DNA of 17,970 nt, from contig BBBL01000002.1 in assembly GCA_001311545.1 (NCBI GenBank), positions 1 to 17,970 of the forward strand, read 5' to 3'. The translations under genes and the position numbers were made by a program. Below, one piece after another: positions 1-7,489 of the stretch; the first letter of the stretch is position 1, and each line of letters starts with the position of its first letter. The notes beneath the pieces were generated by a model that saw only the letters and a program-made list of their open reading frames with translations, was not told the origin of the DNA and did no database searches. Source of the DNA: Thermus kawarayensis JCM 12314. GTDB taxonomy: Bacteria > Deinococcota > Deinococci > Deinococcales > Thermaceae.

Positions 1-426
<426 letters not shown>

Positions 427-457
427 GGCCACCCCATGCTGGCGGGGCTCCGGACGT

Positions 458-466
458 GGGAGGTGA
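458..466 (+). promoter_or_regulatory. Ribosome binding site of lysZ
   Basis: GGGAGGTGA is complementary to the 16S rRNA 3' end and ends 4 bp before the GTG at 471. It sets that GTG as the lysZ start, which gives the expected N-terminus MIVVKVG. It lies in the 44-bp gap after lysY, with no promoter-like box evident, so lysZ is probably cotranscribed with lysY. Confidence 0.6.
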
Positions 467-470
467 GCTT

Positions 471-1277
471 GTGATCGTGGTTAAGGTGGGAGCGCCGAGG
501 GGATCAACTACGAGGCTGTGGCCAGGGACGCGGCCTCCTTGTGGAAGGAGGGGGTGAGGCTCCTTTTGGTCCACGGGGGGAGCGCTGAAACCAACAAGGT
601 GGCGGAGGCCCTGGGCCACCCGCCCCGCTTCCTCACCCACCCCGGGGGCAGGTGAGCCGCCTCACGGACCGCAGGACCCTGGAGATCTTTGAGATGGTCT
701 ACTGCGGCCTGGTGAACAAGCGCCTGGTGGAGCTCCTTCAGAGGGAGGGGGCCAACGCCATCGGCCTTTCCGGCCTGGACGGGAGGCTTCTCCTGGGCAG
801 GCGGAAGACCGCGGTCAAGTACGTGGAGGACGGCAAGGTCAAGATCCACCGCGGGGACTACACCGGCACGGTGGAGGAGGTGAACAAGGCCCTTCTGGAC
901 CTCCTCCTTCAGGCGGGCTACCTCCCCGTGCTGACCCCGCCCGCCCTAAGCTACGAGAACGAGGCCATCAACACCGATGGGGACCAGATCGCCTCCCTCC
1001 TCGCCCGGGTCTACCGGGCCGAGGCCTTGGTCTACCTCTCCAACGTCCCCGGCCTCCTCGCCCGCTACCCGGACGAGGCCTCCTTGGTGCGGGAGATCCC
1101 CGTGGACAGGGTGGAGGACCCGGAGTACCTAGCCTGGCCCAGGGGCGGATGAAGCGCAAGGTCATGGGGGCGGTGGAGGCGGTGAAGGGCGGGGTGAAGC
1201 GGGTGGTCTTCGCCGACGCCCGGGTGGAAAACCCCATAAGGCGGGCGCTTTCCGGGGAAGGCACCGTGGTACGCTAA
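471..1277 (+). CDS. lysZ: LysZ, [LysW]-aminoadipate kinase (three frameshifts as read)
   Basis: Amino-acid kinase family, ArgB-like. It phosphorylates the aminoadipate side chain bound to LysW, the step before LysY. The product is recognisable in three consecutive frames: MIVVKVG then AEGINYEAV; VHGGSAETNKVAEALGHPP (substrate-binding Gly-rich segment) to HPGG; VSRLTDRRTLEIFEMVYCG to DPEYLA; and MKRKVMGAVEAVKGGVKRVVFA to GEGTVVR, stop 1275-1277. The breaks are near 489-493 (a G missing in GGAG), near 648-650 (a C missing before CAGGTG) and near 1131-1134 (a C missing). Adding one base at each gives 269 residues, which matches the Thermus LysZ length I recall. The start is GTG with a strong ribosome binding site. 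The gene is needed for lysine synthesis, so read errors are more likely than decay. Confidence 0.88.
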
Positions 1278-1281
1278 GGCC

Positions 1282-2842
1282 ATGGCGCGTTTCGCCCTGG
1301 TCCTCCACGCCCACCTTCCCTACGTGCGGGCCCACGGGAAGTGGCCCTTTGGGGAGGAAACCCTCTACGAGGCCATGGCCGAGACCTACCTGCCCCTGGC
1401 CCGCATGCTGGAACGGCTTTGGGCGGAGGGCGTGGAGGCCCGCTTTACCCTGGGGATTACCCCCATCCTGGCGGAGCAGCTCGCCGACGCCCAGGTGAAG
1501 GAGGGCTTTCTGGCCTACGCCAAGGACCGCCTCTCGCGGGCCCAGGGGGACTACCTGCGCTACCAGGGCACGGAGCTGGAAAAGAGCGCCCGCCACCAGG
1601 TGGCCTTCTTTGAACTCACCCTGGACCACTTCCACCACCTGGGGGGGGACCTCCCGGCCTTCTTCCGGCGGGCCCAGGAGCGGGGGCAGGTGGAGCTCCT
1701 CACCTCCAACGCCACCCATGGTTACTCCCCCTTTTGGGCTACGACGAGGCCCTCTGGGCCCAGATCAAGACCGGGGTGGCCACCTACCGCCGCCACTTCG
1801 CCAAGGACCCCACGGGCTTCTGGCTTCCCGAGATGGCCTACCGCCCAAGGGGCCTTGGAAGCCCCCGGTGGAGGGCCCCCCCGAGGGGCTTAGGGCCGGG
1901 GTGGACGAGCTTTTGATGCGGGCCGGGATCCGCTACACCTTCGTGGACGCCCATCTGGTGCAGGGGGGAAGGCCCCTCTCCCCTTACGGCGAGGCCTCCC
2001 TGGGCCCCGTGGAGAGCAAAGAGGCCACCTACTACGTCTACGAGCTGGAGTCGGGCCTCAGGGTCCTCGCCCGCAATCAGGAGACCGCCCTCCAGGTGTG
2101 GAGCGCCCACCATGGCTACCCCGGGGAGGGGCTCTACCGGGAGTTTCACCGCAAGGACCCCCTTTCCGGCCTCCACCACTGGCGGGTGACCCACCGGCAG
2201 GCGGACCTGGCCGCCAAGGCCCCTTATGACCCCGAGGCGGCCTTCGCCAAGGCCGAGGAGCACGCCCGCCACTTCCTGGGCCTCCTGGAGCGCCTCGCCG
2301 AGGGGCACCCCCACGGGGTCATCCTTTCCCCCTACGATGCCGAGCTTTTCGGCCACTGGTGGTACGAGGGGGTGGCCTGGCTCGAGGCCGTCCTGAGGCT
2401 TCTCGCAAGAAGCCCCAAGGTGAGGCCCGTGACCGCCAGGGAGGCGGTGCAGGGCCCCGCGGTGCGGACTGCGCTTCCCGAGGGCTCCTGGGGCCGGGGC
2501 GGGGATCATGGGGTCTGGCTCAACGAGAAGACCCTGGACTACTGGCGCACCGTCTACCGGGCGGAGGCCGCCATGCGGGAGGCGGCGCGGCAGGGGGTAC
2601 TCCCTCCCGGCGTACTGCAGCAGGCCATGCGGGAGCTTCTCCTCCTGGAGGCCTCCGACTGGCCCTTCCTCATAGACACGGGGCAGGCGGAGGCCTACGC
2701 CAAGGAGCGTTACGAGGAGCACGCCCGGGCCTTTTTCCACCTCCTCAAAGGGGTGTCCCCGGAGGAGCTAAGGGCCCTCGAGGCCCGGGACAACCCCTTC
2801 CCCGGGGCCAACCCCCGCCTTTACCTTCCGGAGGAGGCGTGA
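1282..2842 (+). CDS. GH57 1,4-alpha-glucan (glycogen) branching enzyme (two frameshifts as read)
   Basis: Cytoplasmic family-57 glycoside hydrolase that makes alpha-1,6 branches in glycogen. The N-terminus is [19 protein letters not shown], with the HAHLPY motif at the start of the (beta/alpha)7 barrel. The nucleophile is in [10 protein letters not shown] and the acid/base in [12 protein letters not shown]. The C-terminal helical part includes [11 protein letters not shown]. The frame breaks in CCCCC at 1727-1731 and in CCC at 1844-1846. Adding one C at each makes the nucleophile residue 184, the acid/base residue 353 and the length 520 aa. Those are the numbers I recall for the T. thermophilus enzyme, strong support for both repairs. 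ATG 1282 lies 4 bp after the lysZ stop, and the stop overlaps the next start (TGATG). It shares a transcript with lysZ despite an unrelated role. Confidence 0.93.
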
Positions 2843-3720
2843 TGGAAGAGGTGCTCCACGCCCTTCTTCAGTTCCGGCCGGAGAAGAGCCGGCTTAGGGA
2901 GAGCCTGGACCGGCTGAAGGCCCACCTCGAGGCCCTCCGCTCCCATGCCCCCCAGGTGGTGGTCCTCCCCGAGGCGGCCCTCACCGGCTACTTCCTGCAA
3001 GGAGGGGTGAGGGAGCTCGCCCTCACCCGGTTTGAGCTTTTGGAGCTTTTCTCGGAGATGCACCGGAGGCTCTCCTGGGAGGGGATCTTGGACGTGGTGG
3101 TGGGGTTCTACGAGCGGGACGAGGGGGCCTATTACAACAGCGCCGCCTACCTGGAGCTTCCCCACCGCGTGGTCCACGTGCACCGCAAGGTCTTCCTCCC
3201 CACCTACGGGGTCTTTGACGAGGAGCGCTACCTGGCCCGGGGCAGGCGGGTGGAGGCCTTCCCCACCCGGTTTGGCCGGGCGGCCCTCCTCATCTGCGAG
3301 GACTTCTGGCACTCGGTCACTGCCACCATCGCTGCCTTGGACGGGGCAGAGGTCATCTACGTGCCCGCGGCGAGCCCGGCCAGAGGTTTCCAGGGGCCCC
3401 TTCCCGAGAACGTGGCCCGCTGGCGCACCCTCGCCCAGGCGGTGGCGGCGGAGCACGGGCTTTACGTGGTGGTGGCGAGCCTGGTGGGCTTTGAGGGAGG
3501 GAAGGGGATGAGCGGGGGGAGCCTGGTGGTGGGGCCGGACGGGAGGGTCCTGGCCGAGGCCCCCCTCTTTGAGGAGGCGGCCCTCCTCTTCCATCTGGAC
3601 CGGGAAAGGATCCCCCCGGTGCGCTACGATAGCCCCCTTCTTTCCGACCTCGAGGCGGGCCTGCCCCTTCTCCTTCCCGACCTGGAGCGGGTCTTAGGGA
3701 GGCGGGATGCGAATCGTTGA
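2842..3720 (+). CDS. Nitrilase-superfamily amidohydrolase, probable glutaminase partner of NadE
   Basis: Intact carbon-nitrogen hydrolase of 292 aa. The Glu-Lys-Cys triad is visible: E44 in VVLPEAALTGYF, K116 in VHRKVFLPTYGVFDEERY, C152 in LLICEDFWH. The RK-x-xLP-x-YGVFDE-x-RY and CEDxW segments resemble the glutaminase domain of glutamine-dependent NAD synthetases. The gene starts inside the branching-enzyme stop (TGATG). Its own stop lies 14 bp inside nadE, which encodes only the synthetase domain. I infer that this protein supplies ammonia from glutamine to NadE, as a split form of the usual fused enzyme. Alternatives are a nitrilase acting on another amide, such as an omega-amidase or a carbamoylase. 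Nitrilase fold and triad are near certain; the substrate is inferred. Confidence 0.85.
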   Translation: MEEVLHALLQFRPEKSRLRESLDRLKAHLEALRSHAPQVVVLPEAALTGYFLQGGVRELALTRFELLELFSEMHRRLSWEGILDVVVGFYERDEGAYYNSAAYLELPHRVVHVHRKVFLPTYGVFDEERYLARGRRVEAFPTRFGRAALLICEDFWHSVTATIAALDGAEVIYVPAASPARGFQGPLPENVARWRTLAQAVAAEHGLYVVVASLVGFEGGKGMSGGSLVVGPDGRVLAEAPLFEEAALLFHLDRERIPPVRYDSPLLSDLEAGLPLLLPDLERVLGRRDANR

Positions 3721-4547
3721 GGCACCCAAGGCGAGAGAGTTCCTGGAACTCAACTGGCCCCTGGTGGCCGACTTCCTCACCCGTTTCCTCCAGGAGGAAC
3801 TCTCTTGGCGCGGCTACGAGAAGGCCATTGTGGCGGTCTCCGGTGGGGTGGACTCCGCCACCACCCTGGCCTTGGCGGTGCGGGCCTTGGGGGCGGGGAG
3901 GGTCCACGCCCTCTTCCTCCTACCGGGAGAGCAGCCCCACCTCCCGGGAGCACGCCCACCTGGTGGCCGAGACCTTCGGGGTGGCTCTGGAGGAGGTGGA
4001 CATCACCCCCATGGTGGAGGCCTACGCCGCCCTCACCCCGGACATCACCCCCACCGCAAGGGGAACGTCATGGCCCGGCACGGATGATGGTTCTCTTTGA
4101 CAAGTCCCAGGCTTACCAGGCCCTTCCCCTGGGCACGGGGAACAAGACCGAGAGGCTTTTCGGCTACTTCACCTGGCACGGGGACGACACCCCCCCCGTG
4201 AACCCCCTGGGGGACCTCTACAAGACCCAGGTCTGGCGGCTTGCCGAGCACCTGGGCGTGCCGGAGGCCGTGGTGAAGAAGCCCCCCACCGCCGACCTCA
4301 TCCCCGGCCAGACGGACGAGGCCGACTTGGGGGTGCGCTACCTGCGGGCCGACGTTATCCTGGAACACTACCTCAAGGGCTACTCCGACGCTATATCCTG
4401 GGCCTGGGCTTCACCGAGGAGGAGCTTAGGCGGGTGAAGGAGGGGGTGAACCGCACCCACTGGAAGAGGGCCCTCCCCACGGTGGCCCTCCTTTCCTCCA
4501 CGGCCATAGGGGAGTTCTACCTGAGGCCTTTGGACTACCGTCCTTAG
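3707..4547 (+). CDS. nadE: NAD synthetase NadE, synthetase domain only (four frameshifts as read)
   Basis: Adenylates deamido-NAD and amidates it to NAD+. The N-type ATP pyrophosphatase P-loop is IVAVSGGVDSATTLALAVRA. Later blocks are YRESSPTSREHAHLVAETFGV, HRKGNVMAR, MMVLFDKSQAYQALPLGTGNKTERLFGYFT, HGDDTPPVNPLGDLYKTQVW, KKPPTADLIPGQTDEADLG and the C-terminal NRTHWKRALPTVALLSSTAIGEFY. Breaks: near 3918-3922 (net +1 or -2; the family has LPYR here, so two C probably missing), 4048-4052 (C), 4077-4078 (G) and about 4391 (C). Repaired length is about 281 aa, normal for the single-domain form without a glutaminase domain. ATG 3707 overlaps the glutaminase gene by 14 bp, so translation is probably coupled. 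This conserved, essential gene carries four frameshifts, strong evidence of sequence errors. Confidence 0.92.
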
Positions 4548-4551
4548 GAGG
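4546..4551 (+). promoter_or_regulatory. Ribosome binding site of the NERD-protein gene
   Basis: A perfect AGGAGG sits 5 bp before ATG 4557 and overlaps the nadE stop (TAG 4545-4547). It fixes the start of the NERD protein and indicates expression as part of the nadE operon. Confidence 0.65.
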
Positions 4552-4556
4552 CCCTT

Positions 4557-5205
4557 ATGGCGCGCAGGGTGGGAAGCGCAGGGAAGACCCTCGCCCGAAG
4601 GCTGGGACGGATCGCCCTCGTCCTCTTGGGCTTCGGTCTTGCAGTCTGGCTCCTCGTTACACTCTTCGCTCCCTGGATGGGGGCCTTGGCCCTTCCCCTG
4701 GCCTTCTTGGCGTGGTGCGCCTGCTTCAGGACAAGGAAGTGGAGCGCGAGGTGGTGGCCAAGGCCCGGGGCTACCTGGGGGAGGCCCGGGTGGGCCAGGT
4801 CCTCGAGGGTCTCCCCTCCACCTGGCGGGTGTTCCACGATGTGGACCTAGGTGGAGAGAACGCCGACCACGTGGTGGTGGGGCCCGCCGGGGTCTTCAAC
4901 GTGGAGGTGAAGAACTACACGGGCTCCATCCGGGCGGACCCTCGGAGGCTCTGGGTTCGAGGGGAGCGCCGGGACGACCTGGTTCGCCAGGCCTGGCGCC
5001 AGGCCCACAAGTTGCGGGAGCTTCTGGGCGTGGAGGTGGAGCCCCTTTTGGTCTTCGTGAGCGGGCGCTTGGAAGGTCGTCGGGTGGGCCAGCTTCCCGT
5101 GCTGAAGCCGGAGGAAGTGGTGCCCTATCTCAAGGGCCTTCCCCCGCGCCTAAGCTTCCTCGAGGCCCAGAGGGTGGCCAGGGTTCTGGAGGGAGGGTGC
5201 GCTGA
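4557..5205 (+). CDS. Membrane-anchored NERD-domain protein (two frameshifts as read)
   Basis: The N-terminus is basic (MARRVGSAGKTLARRLGR), followed by two hydrophobic segments, IALVLLGFGLAVWLLVTLF and MGALALPLAFLA. This suggests a two-span membrane anchor with a cytoplasmic C-terminal domain. That domain reads ARGYLGEARVGQVLEGLPS, then ENADHVVVGPAGVFNVEVKNYTG. The Asp and Glu-x-Lys pattern is that of the NERD domain, a relative of PD-(D/E)XK nucleases. A base is missing near 4711 between FLA and VVRLLQDKE. A second, probable one at 5191-5197 would give EGGVR and a TGA at 5203-5205 overlapping the next ATG. Repaired length is about 216 aa. NERD proteins are thought to act on nucleic acid, but no specific role is known to me. 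The neighbour mutY is suggestive only. Confidence 0.75.
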
Positions 5206-5626
5206 TGCAGGACCGGGAGTTAAAGCGCTTTTTGCAGCAGGCCAGGACCATCGCCGTCCTCGGGGCCCACAAGGACCCCTCCCGCCCTGCCCACTACGTG
5301 CCAAGTACCTCCGTGAGCAGGGCTACCGCCTTTTGCCCGTGAACCCCAGGTTCCAAGGGGAGGCGCTTTTCGGGGAGAAGGTGGTGGCAAGCCTCCTGGA
5401 CCTGAAGGAGCCCGTGGACATCCTGGACGTTTTCCGGCCTTCCTCCGCCCTCCTGGGCCACCTGGAGGAGGTCCTGGCCCTAAGGCCTGGCCTGGTCTGG
5501 CTCCAGTCGGGAATCCAGAACCCGGAGTTTGAGAAGGCCCTGGAAGAGGCGGGGATTCCCGTGGTGACCGACCGCTGCCTCATGGTGGAGCACAGGCGCC
5601 TCTTCCTTGGCCCCACCTTCCTCTAG
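5205..5626 (+). CDS. CoA-binding (Rossmann) domain protein, YccU-like (one frameshift as read)
   Basis: Small cytoplasmic CoA-binding-domain protein. It begins MQDRELKRFLQQARTIAVLG, followed by AHKDPSRPAHYVP, and after the break continues KYLREQGYRLLPVNPRFQG, EPVDILDVFRPS, GLVWLQSGIQNPEFEKALEE and VVTDRCLMVEHRRLF. The frame breaks at CC 5301-5302; adding a C gives 140 aa. That equals the length I recall for a T. thermophilus homologue of known structure. The fold binds CoA in relatives such as succinyl-CoA synthetase; the biological role of the single-domain family is unknown. ATG 5205 overlaps the proposed stop of the NERD gene, and its stop TAG 5624-5626 is one base before the mutY GTG. Confidence 0.85.
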
Positions 5627-5627
5627 C

Positions 5628-6583
5628 GTGGAAGCCTGGCAGGAAGCCCTCCTCGCCTGGTACCGGGAGCACGCCCGCCCCCTCCCTGGCGGGGGGAGAA
5701 GGACCCCTACCGCATCCTGGTCTCCGAGGTCCTCCTGCAGCAGACCCGAGTGGAGCAGGCCATTCCCTATTACCACCGCTTCCTGGATCTATTTCCCACC
5801 TTAAAGATGCTCCGGGAAGCTTCCCTGGAGGAGGTGCTCAAGGCCTGGCAGGGGGCGGGCTACTACCGCAGGGCGGAGCATCTCCACCGCCTCGCCCAAA
5901 GGGTGGAGGCCCTGCCCCAAAGCTTCGCCGAGCTTAAGGGGCTTCCCGGCCTCGGCCCCTACACGGCGGCGGCGGTGGCCTCCATGGCCTTTGGCGAGCG
6001 GGTGGCGGCGGTGGACGGGAACGTGCGCCGGGTCCTCTCCCGCCTCTTCGCCCTGGAACGCCCCAAGGAGAAGGGCCTCTTCGCCCTCGCCCAAAGCCTT
6101 CTCCCCGGGGGCGTGGACCCCGGGGCCTGGAACCAGGCCCTCATGGAGCTTGGGGCCACGGTCTGCCTGCCCCGGAAGCCCCTTTGCCAGACCTGCCCCC
6201 TAAAGGCTTTCTGCCGGGGCCGGGAGGACCCTGGGCGCTACCCCCGGCCCCGGGAGCGCCGGGTGAGGGAGGAAAGGCTCGTCGCCCTCGTCCTCCTCGG
6301 GCGGAAGGGGGTGTACCTGGAAAGGCTCGAGGGGCGTTTCCGGGGGCTCTACGGCGTGCCTCTCTTTCCCCCGGGGGAGCTCCCCATGAGGGAGGCGGCC
6401 TTCGGGGTAAGGTCCCGCCTCCTGGGCGTGGTGCGCCACGCCCTCACCCACCGGAGGCTCCTGGTGGAGGTCCACGGGGCCCTCTGGGAAGGGGAAGGGG
6501 AGGACCCCCGGGAAAGGCCCCTACCCAAGCTCATGGAGAAGGTGCTCCGCCAGGCGCTTCCCCTCCTCGCTCATGAGGCGTAG
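5628..6583 (+). CDS. mutY: Adenine DNA glycosylase MutY (one or two frameshifts as read)
   Basis: Removes adenine mispaired with 8-oxoguanine. In repaired numbering the catalytic Glu is E34 in SEVLLQQTRVEQAIPYY. The helix-hairpin-helix is LPGLGPYTAAAVASMAFG, and the catalytic Asp is D130 in VDGNVRRVL. The 4Fe-4S ligands C180, C187, C190 and C196 have the family spacing C-x6-C-x2-C-x5-C. A C-terminal NUDIX-like domain follows (LVALVLLGRKGVYLERLEG to VRHALTHRRLLVEVHG). A C is missing in CCC 5684-5686, where LPWRGEKDPYRILV should read. As read it stops at 6583 (318 aa). If a base is missing near 6574, as the opposite-strand gene suggests, it would run to TAG 6601-6603 (325 aa). I prefer GTG 5628 over the in-frame TTG 5607, which lies inside the preceding gene. 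Confidence 0.92.
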
Positions 6584-7218
6584 TCCCCTTCCCGGACGCA
6601 TAGGCCCACGGCGTAAAGCCCCTCCAGGCGCTTGAGCCTGAAGCGTTCTTCCTCCCACTCCTCCGGGTGGAAGGCCAGGTACCGGACCCGGTAGCCGGGG
6701 GTGGTGGGGGTTTCCGGCACTTCCCTCTCCCGCTCCACGAAGCGGAAGCCCAGGGACATAAGGTCCTCCAGAAGGTCCGGGTAGCTGGCCTCGGAAAGCC
6801 GCCCGGCTTCCTCCTCCACCTCGCCCACGTAAAGCCTCGCCCCGAGGAAGCTTCCCACCGCCAGCACCACCCGCTGGGCCCGGGCGGGGGGGCCTTCCCA
6901 GGTCCTTACCCCCGCCGCCCGCCCTCCTTCCAGGAGGAGCCCCGTGGCCGTGGCCTGGAAGAGGTGGAGGTTCCTCTCGGCCTCCAGAAGGTACTTGGCC
7001 CGGGCGTGGAAGGCCCAGACCCGCTCGTCCTTCGGGTCGTAGGCCCGTTCCAGGAGGCTTCCTTTGGGAAAGGGGGGCTTTGGGGGCAGGAAGGGCATCA
7101 TCACCGCGTCCAGGCTCTGGGTGAGGAGGCCCACCCGCACTCCCCCTTGGGCCAGGCGGTAAGCGGCCTCGGCCCCCGAGAACCCCGCCCCCACGATGAG
7201 GACCTGGTACTCCTTCAT
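6521..7218 (-). CDS. GidA-related FAD-binding protein (one frameshift as read)
   Basis: Starts MKEYQVLIVGAGFSGAEAAY with the dinucleotide-binding GxGxxG. It then shows LLTQSLDAVMMPFLPPKPPF, YDPKDERVWAFHARAKYLLE, VVLAVGSFLGARLYVGEVEE and RLEGLYAVGLCVREGDYA. It resembles the FAD-binding part of MnmG/GidA but lacks the rest, so it is a stand-alone short relative of unknown reaction. As read it stops at 6571 (GDYAS). With one base added near 6573-6576 it continues MSEEGKRLAEHLLHELG to a TAG at 6523-6521. That gives 232 aa, the length I recall for the T. thermophilus protein of known structure. It overlaps mutY tail to tail. No clear ribosome binding site precedes ATG 7218. The tRNA-Trp terminator hairpin ends only 9 bp upstream, so it may rely on read-through or an unrecognised promoter. 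Confidence 0.85.
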
Positions 7219-7222
7219 AAGG

Positions 7223-7242
7223 AAAAGGCCCCTAAAGGGGCC
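7223..7242 (-). terminator. Intrinsic terminator downstream of tRNA-Trp
   Basis: On the minus strand GGCCCC-TTTA-GGGGCC (7242-7227), a perfect 6-bp GC stem with a 4-nt loop, is followed by TTTT (7226-7223). It begins 4 bp after the tRNA 3' end and lies 5 bp before the ATG of the GidA-related gene. It should end the tRNA transcript; partial read-through could serve the downstream gene. Confidence 0.7.
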
Positions 7243-7245
7243 ATC

Positions 7246-7321
7246 TGGCGGGCCGTGAAGGACTCGAACCTCCAACCCCCGGTTTTGGAGACCGGTGCTC
7301 TGCCAGTTGAGCTAACGGCCC
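7246..7321 (-). tRNA. trpT: tRNA-Trp (anticodon CCA)
   Basis: A 76-nt cloverleaf on the minus strand. The acceptor GGGCCGT pairs perfectly with ACGGCCC, followed by discriminator G and an encoded CCA (7248-7246). The D arm is GCTC/GAGC. The anticodon stem is CCGGT/ACCGG with loop CTCCAAA, so the anticodon is CCA (plus-strand 7286-7288). The T arm is GGAGG-TTCGAGT-CCTTC with one G-T pair. G73 is usual for bacterial tRNA-Trp. It stands alone with its own promoter and terminator. Confidence 0.96.
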
Positions 7322-7333
7322 CCGCCTTGAGGG

Positions 7334-7362
7334 ATTGTAGCACACCTTGGCCCGGGGGCCAA
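7334..7362 (-). promoter_or_regulatory. Promoter of tRNA-Trp
   Basis: Minus strand: -35 TTGGCC (7362-7357, 4 of 6 to TTGACA), 17-bp spacer, -10 TACAAT (7339-7334, 5 of 6 to TATAAT). The start would fall near 7327, leaving a leader of about 5 nt before the mature tRNA. It is the only promoter in the window with a good -35 as well as -10. An inverted repeat covers the -35 and part of the spacer. Confidence 0.72.
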
Positions 7363-7416
7363 GCTGGGGAGACTCCTCAGGGGTGATGCCAAGGAAAGGT
7401 CCTCTCTTGGGCCAAG
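7346..7416. repeat. Two CTTGG...CCAAG inverted repeats between tRNA-Trp and the LysM gene
   Basis: The first (7346-7363) has 8-bp arms CTTGGCCC/GGGCCAAG around a 2-bp centre and lies over the tRNA promoter -35. The second (7406-7416) is CTTGG-G-CCAAG, perfect, in the leader region of the LysM gene. The region 7364-7477 holds no gene and no other clear signal. They could be binding sites for one regulator or chance in GC-rich DNA. Confidence 0.3.
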
Positions 7417-7477
7417 GGATCAGGACAGGGGGAGAGGGGAGGTCCTGGGTGCGGACAAACCGCCTAGGGCTTCTTCG

Positions 7478-7483
7478 TAGAAT
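7478..7483 (+). promoter_or_regulatory. -10 box of a leaderless promoter for the LysM-NlpC gene
   Basis: TAGAAT lies 6 nt before ATG 7490, so transcription would begin at or next to the start codon. There is no ribosome binding site close to the ATG and no convincing -35. This is the layout seen for other first-of-unit genes in the window. Confidence 0.6.
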
Positions 7484-7489
7484 GGGACC

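Noticed and set aside
1838..2740. 300-aa open frame on the minus strand inside the branching-enzyme gene
   Set aside because: Antisense shadow of a confident gene; GC-rich DNA lacks stops, and the translation has no recognisable domain and an unnatural Gly/Pro/Leu bias.
2821..3594. 257-aa minus-strand open frame opposite the glutaminase gene
   Set aside because: Antisense of an intact gene with a visible catalytic triad; composition typical of a GC shadow.
471..4547. Programmed frameshifting or polymerase slippage as an explanation for the broken genes
   Set aside because: Runs at the breaks are only 2-6 bases, too short for the slippage known in Thermus dnaX, and the breaks hit unrelated genes at random positions.
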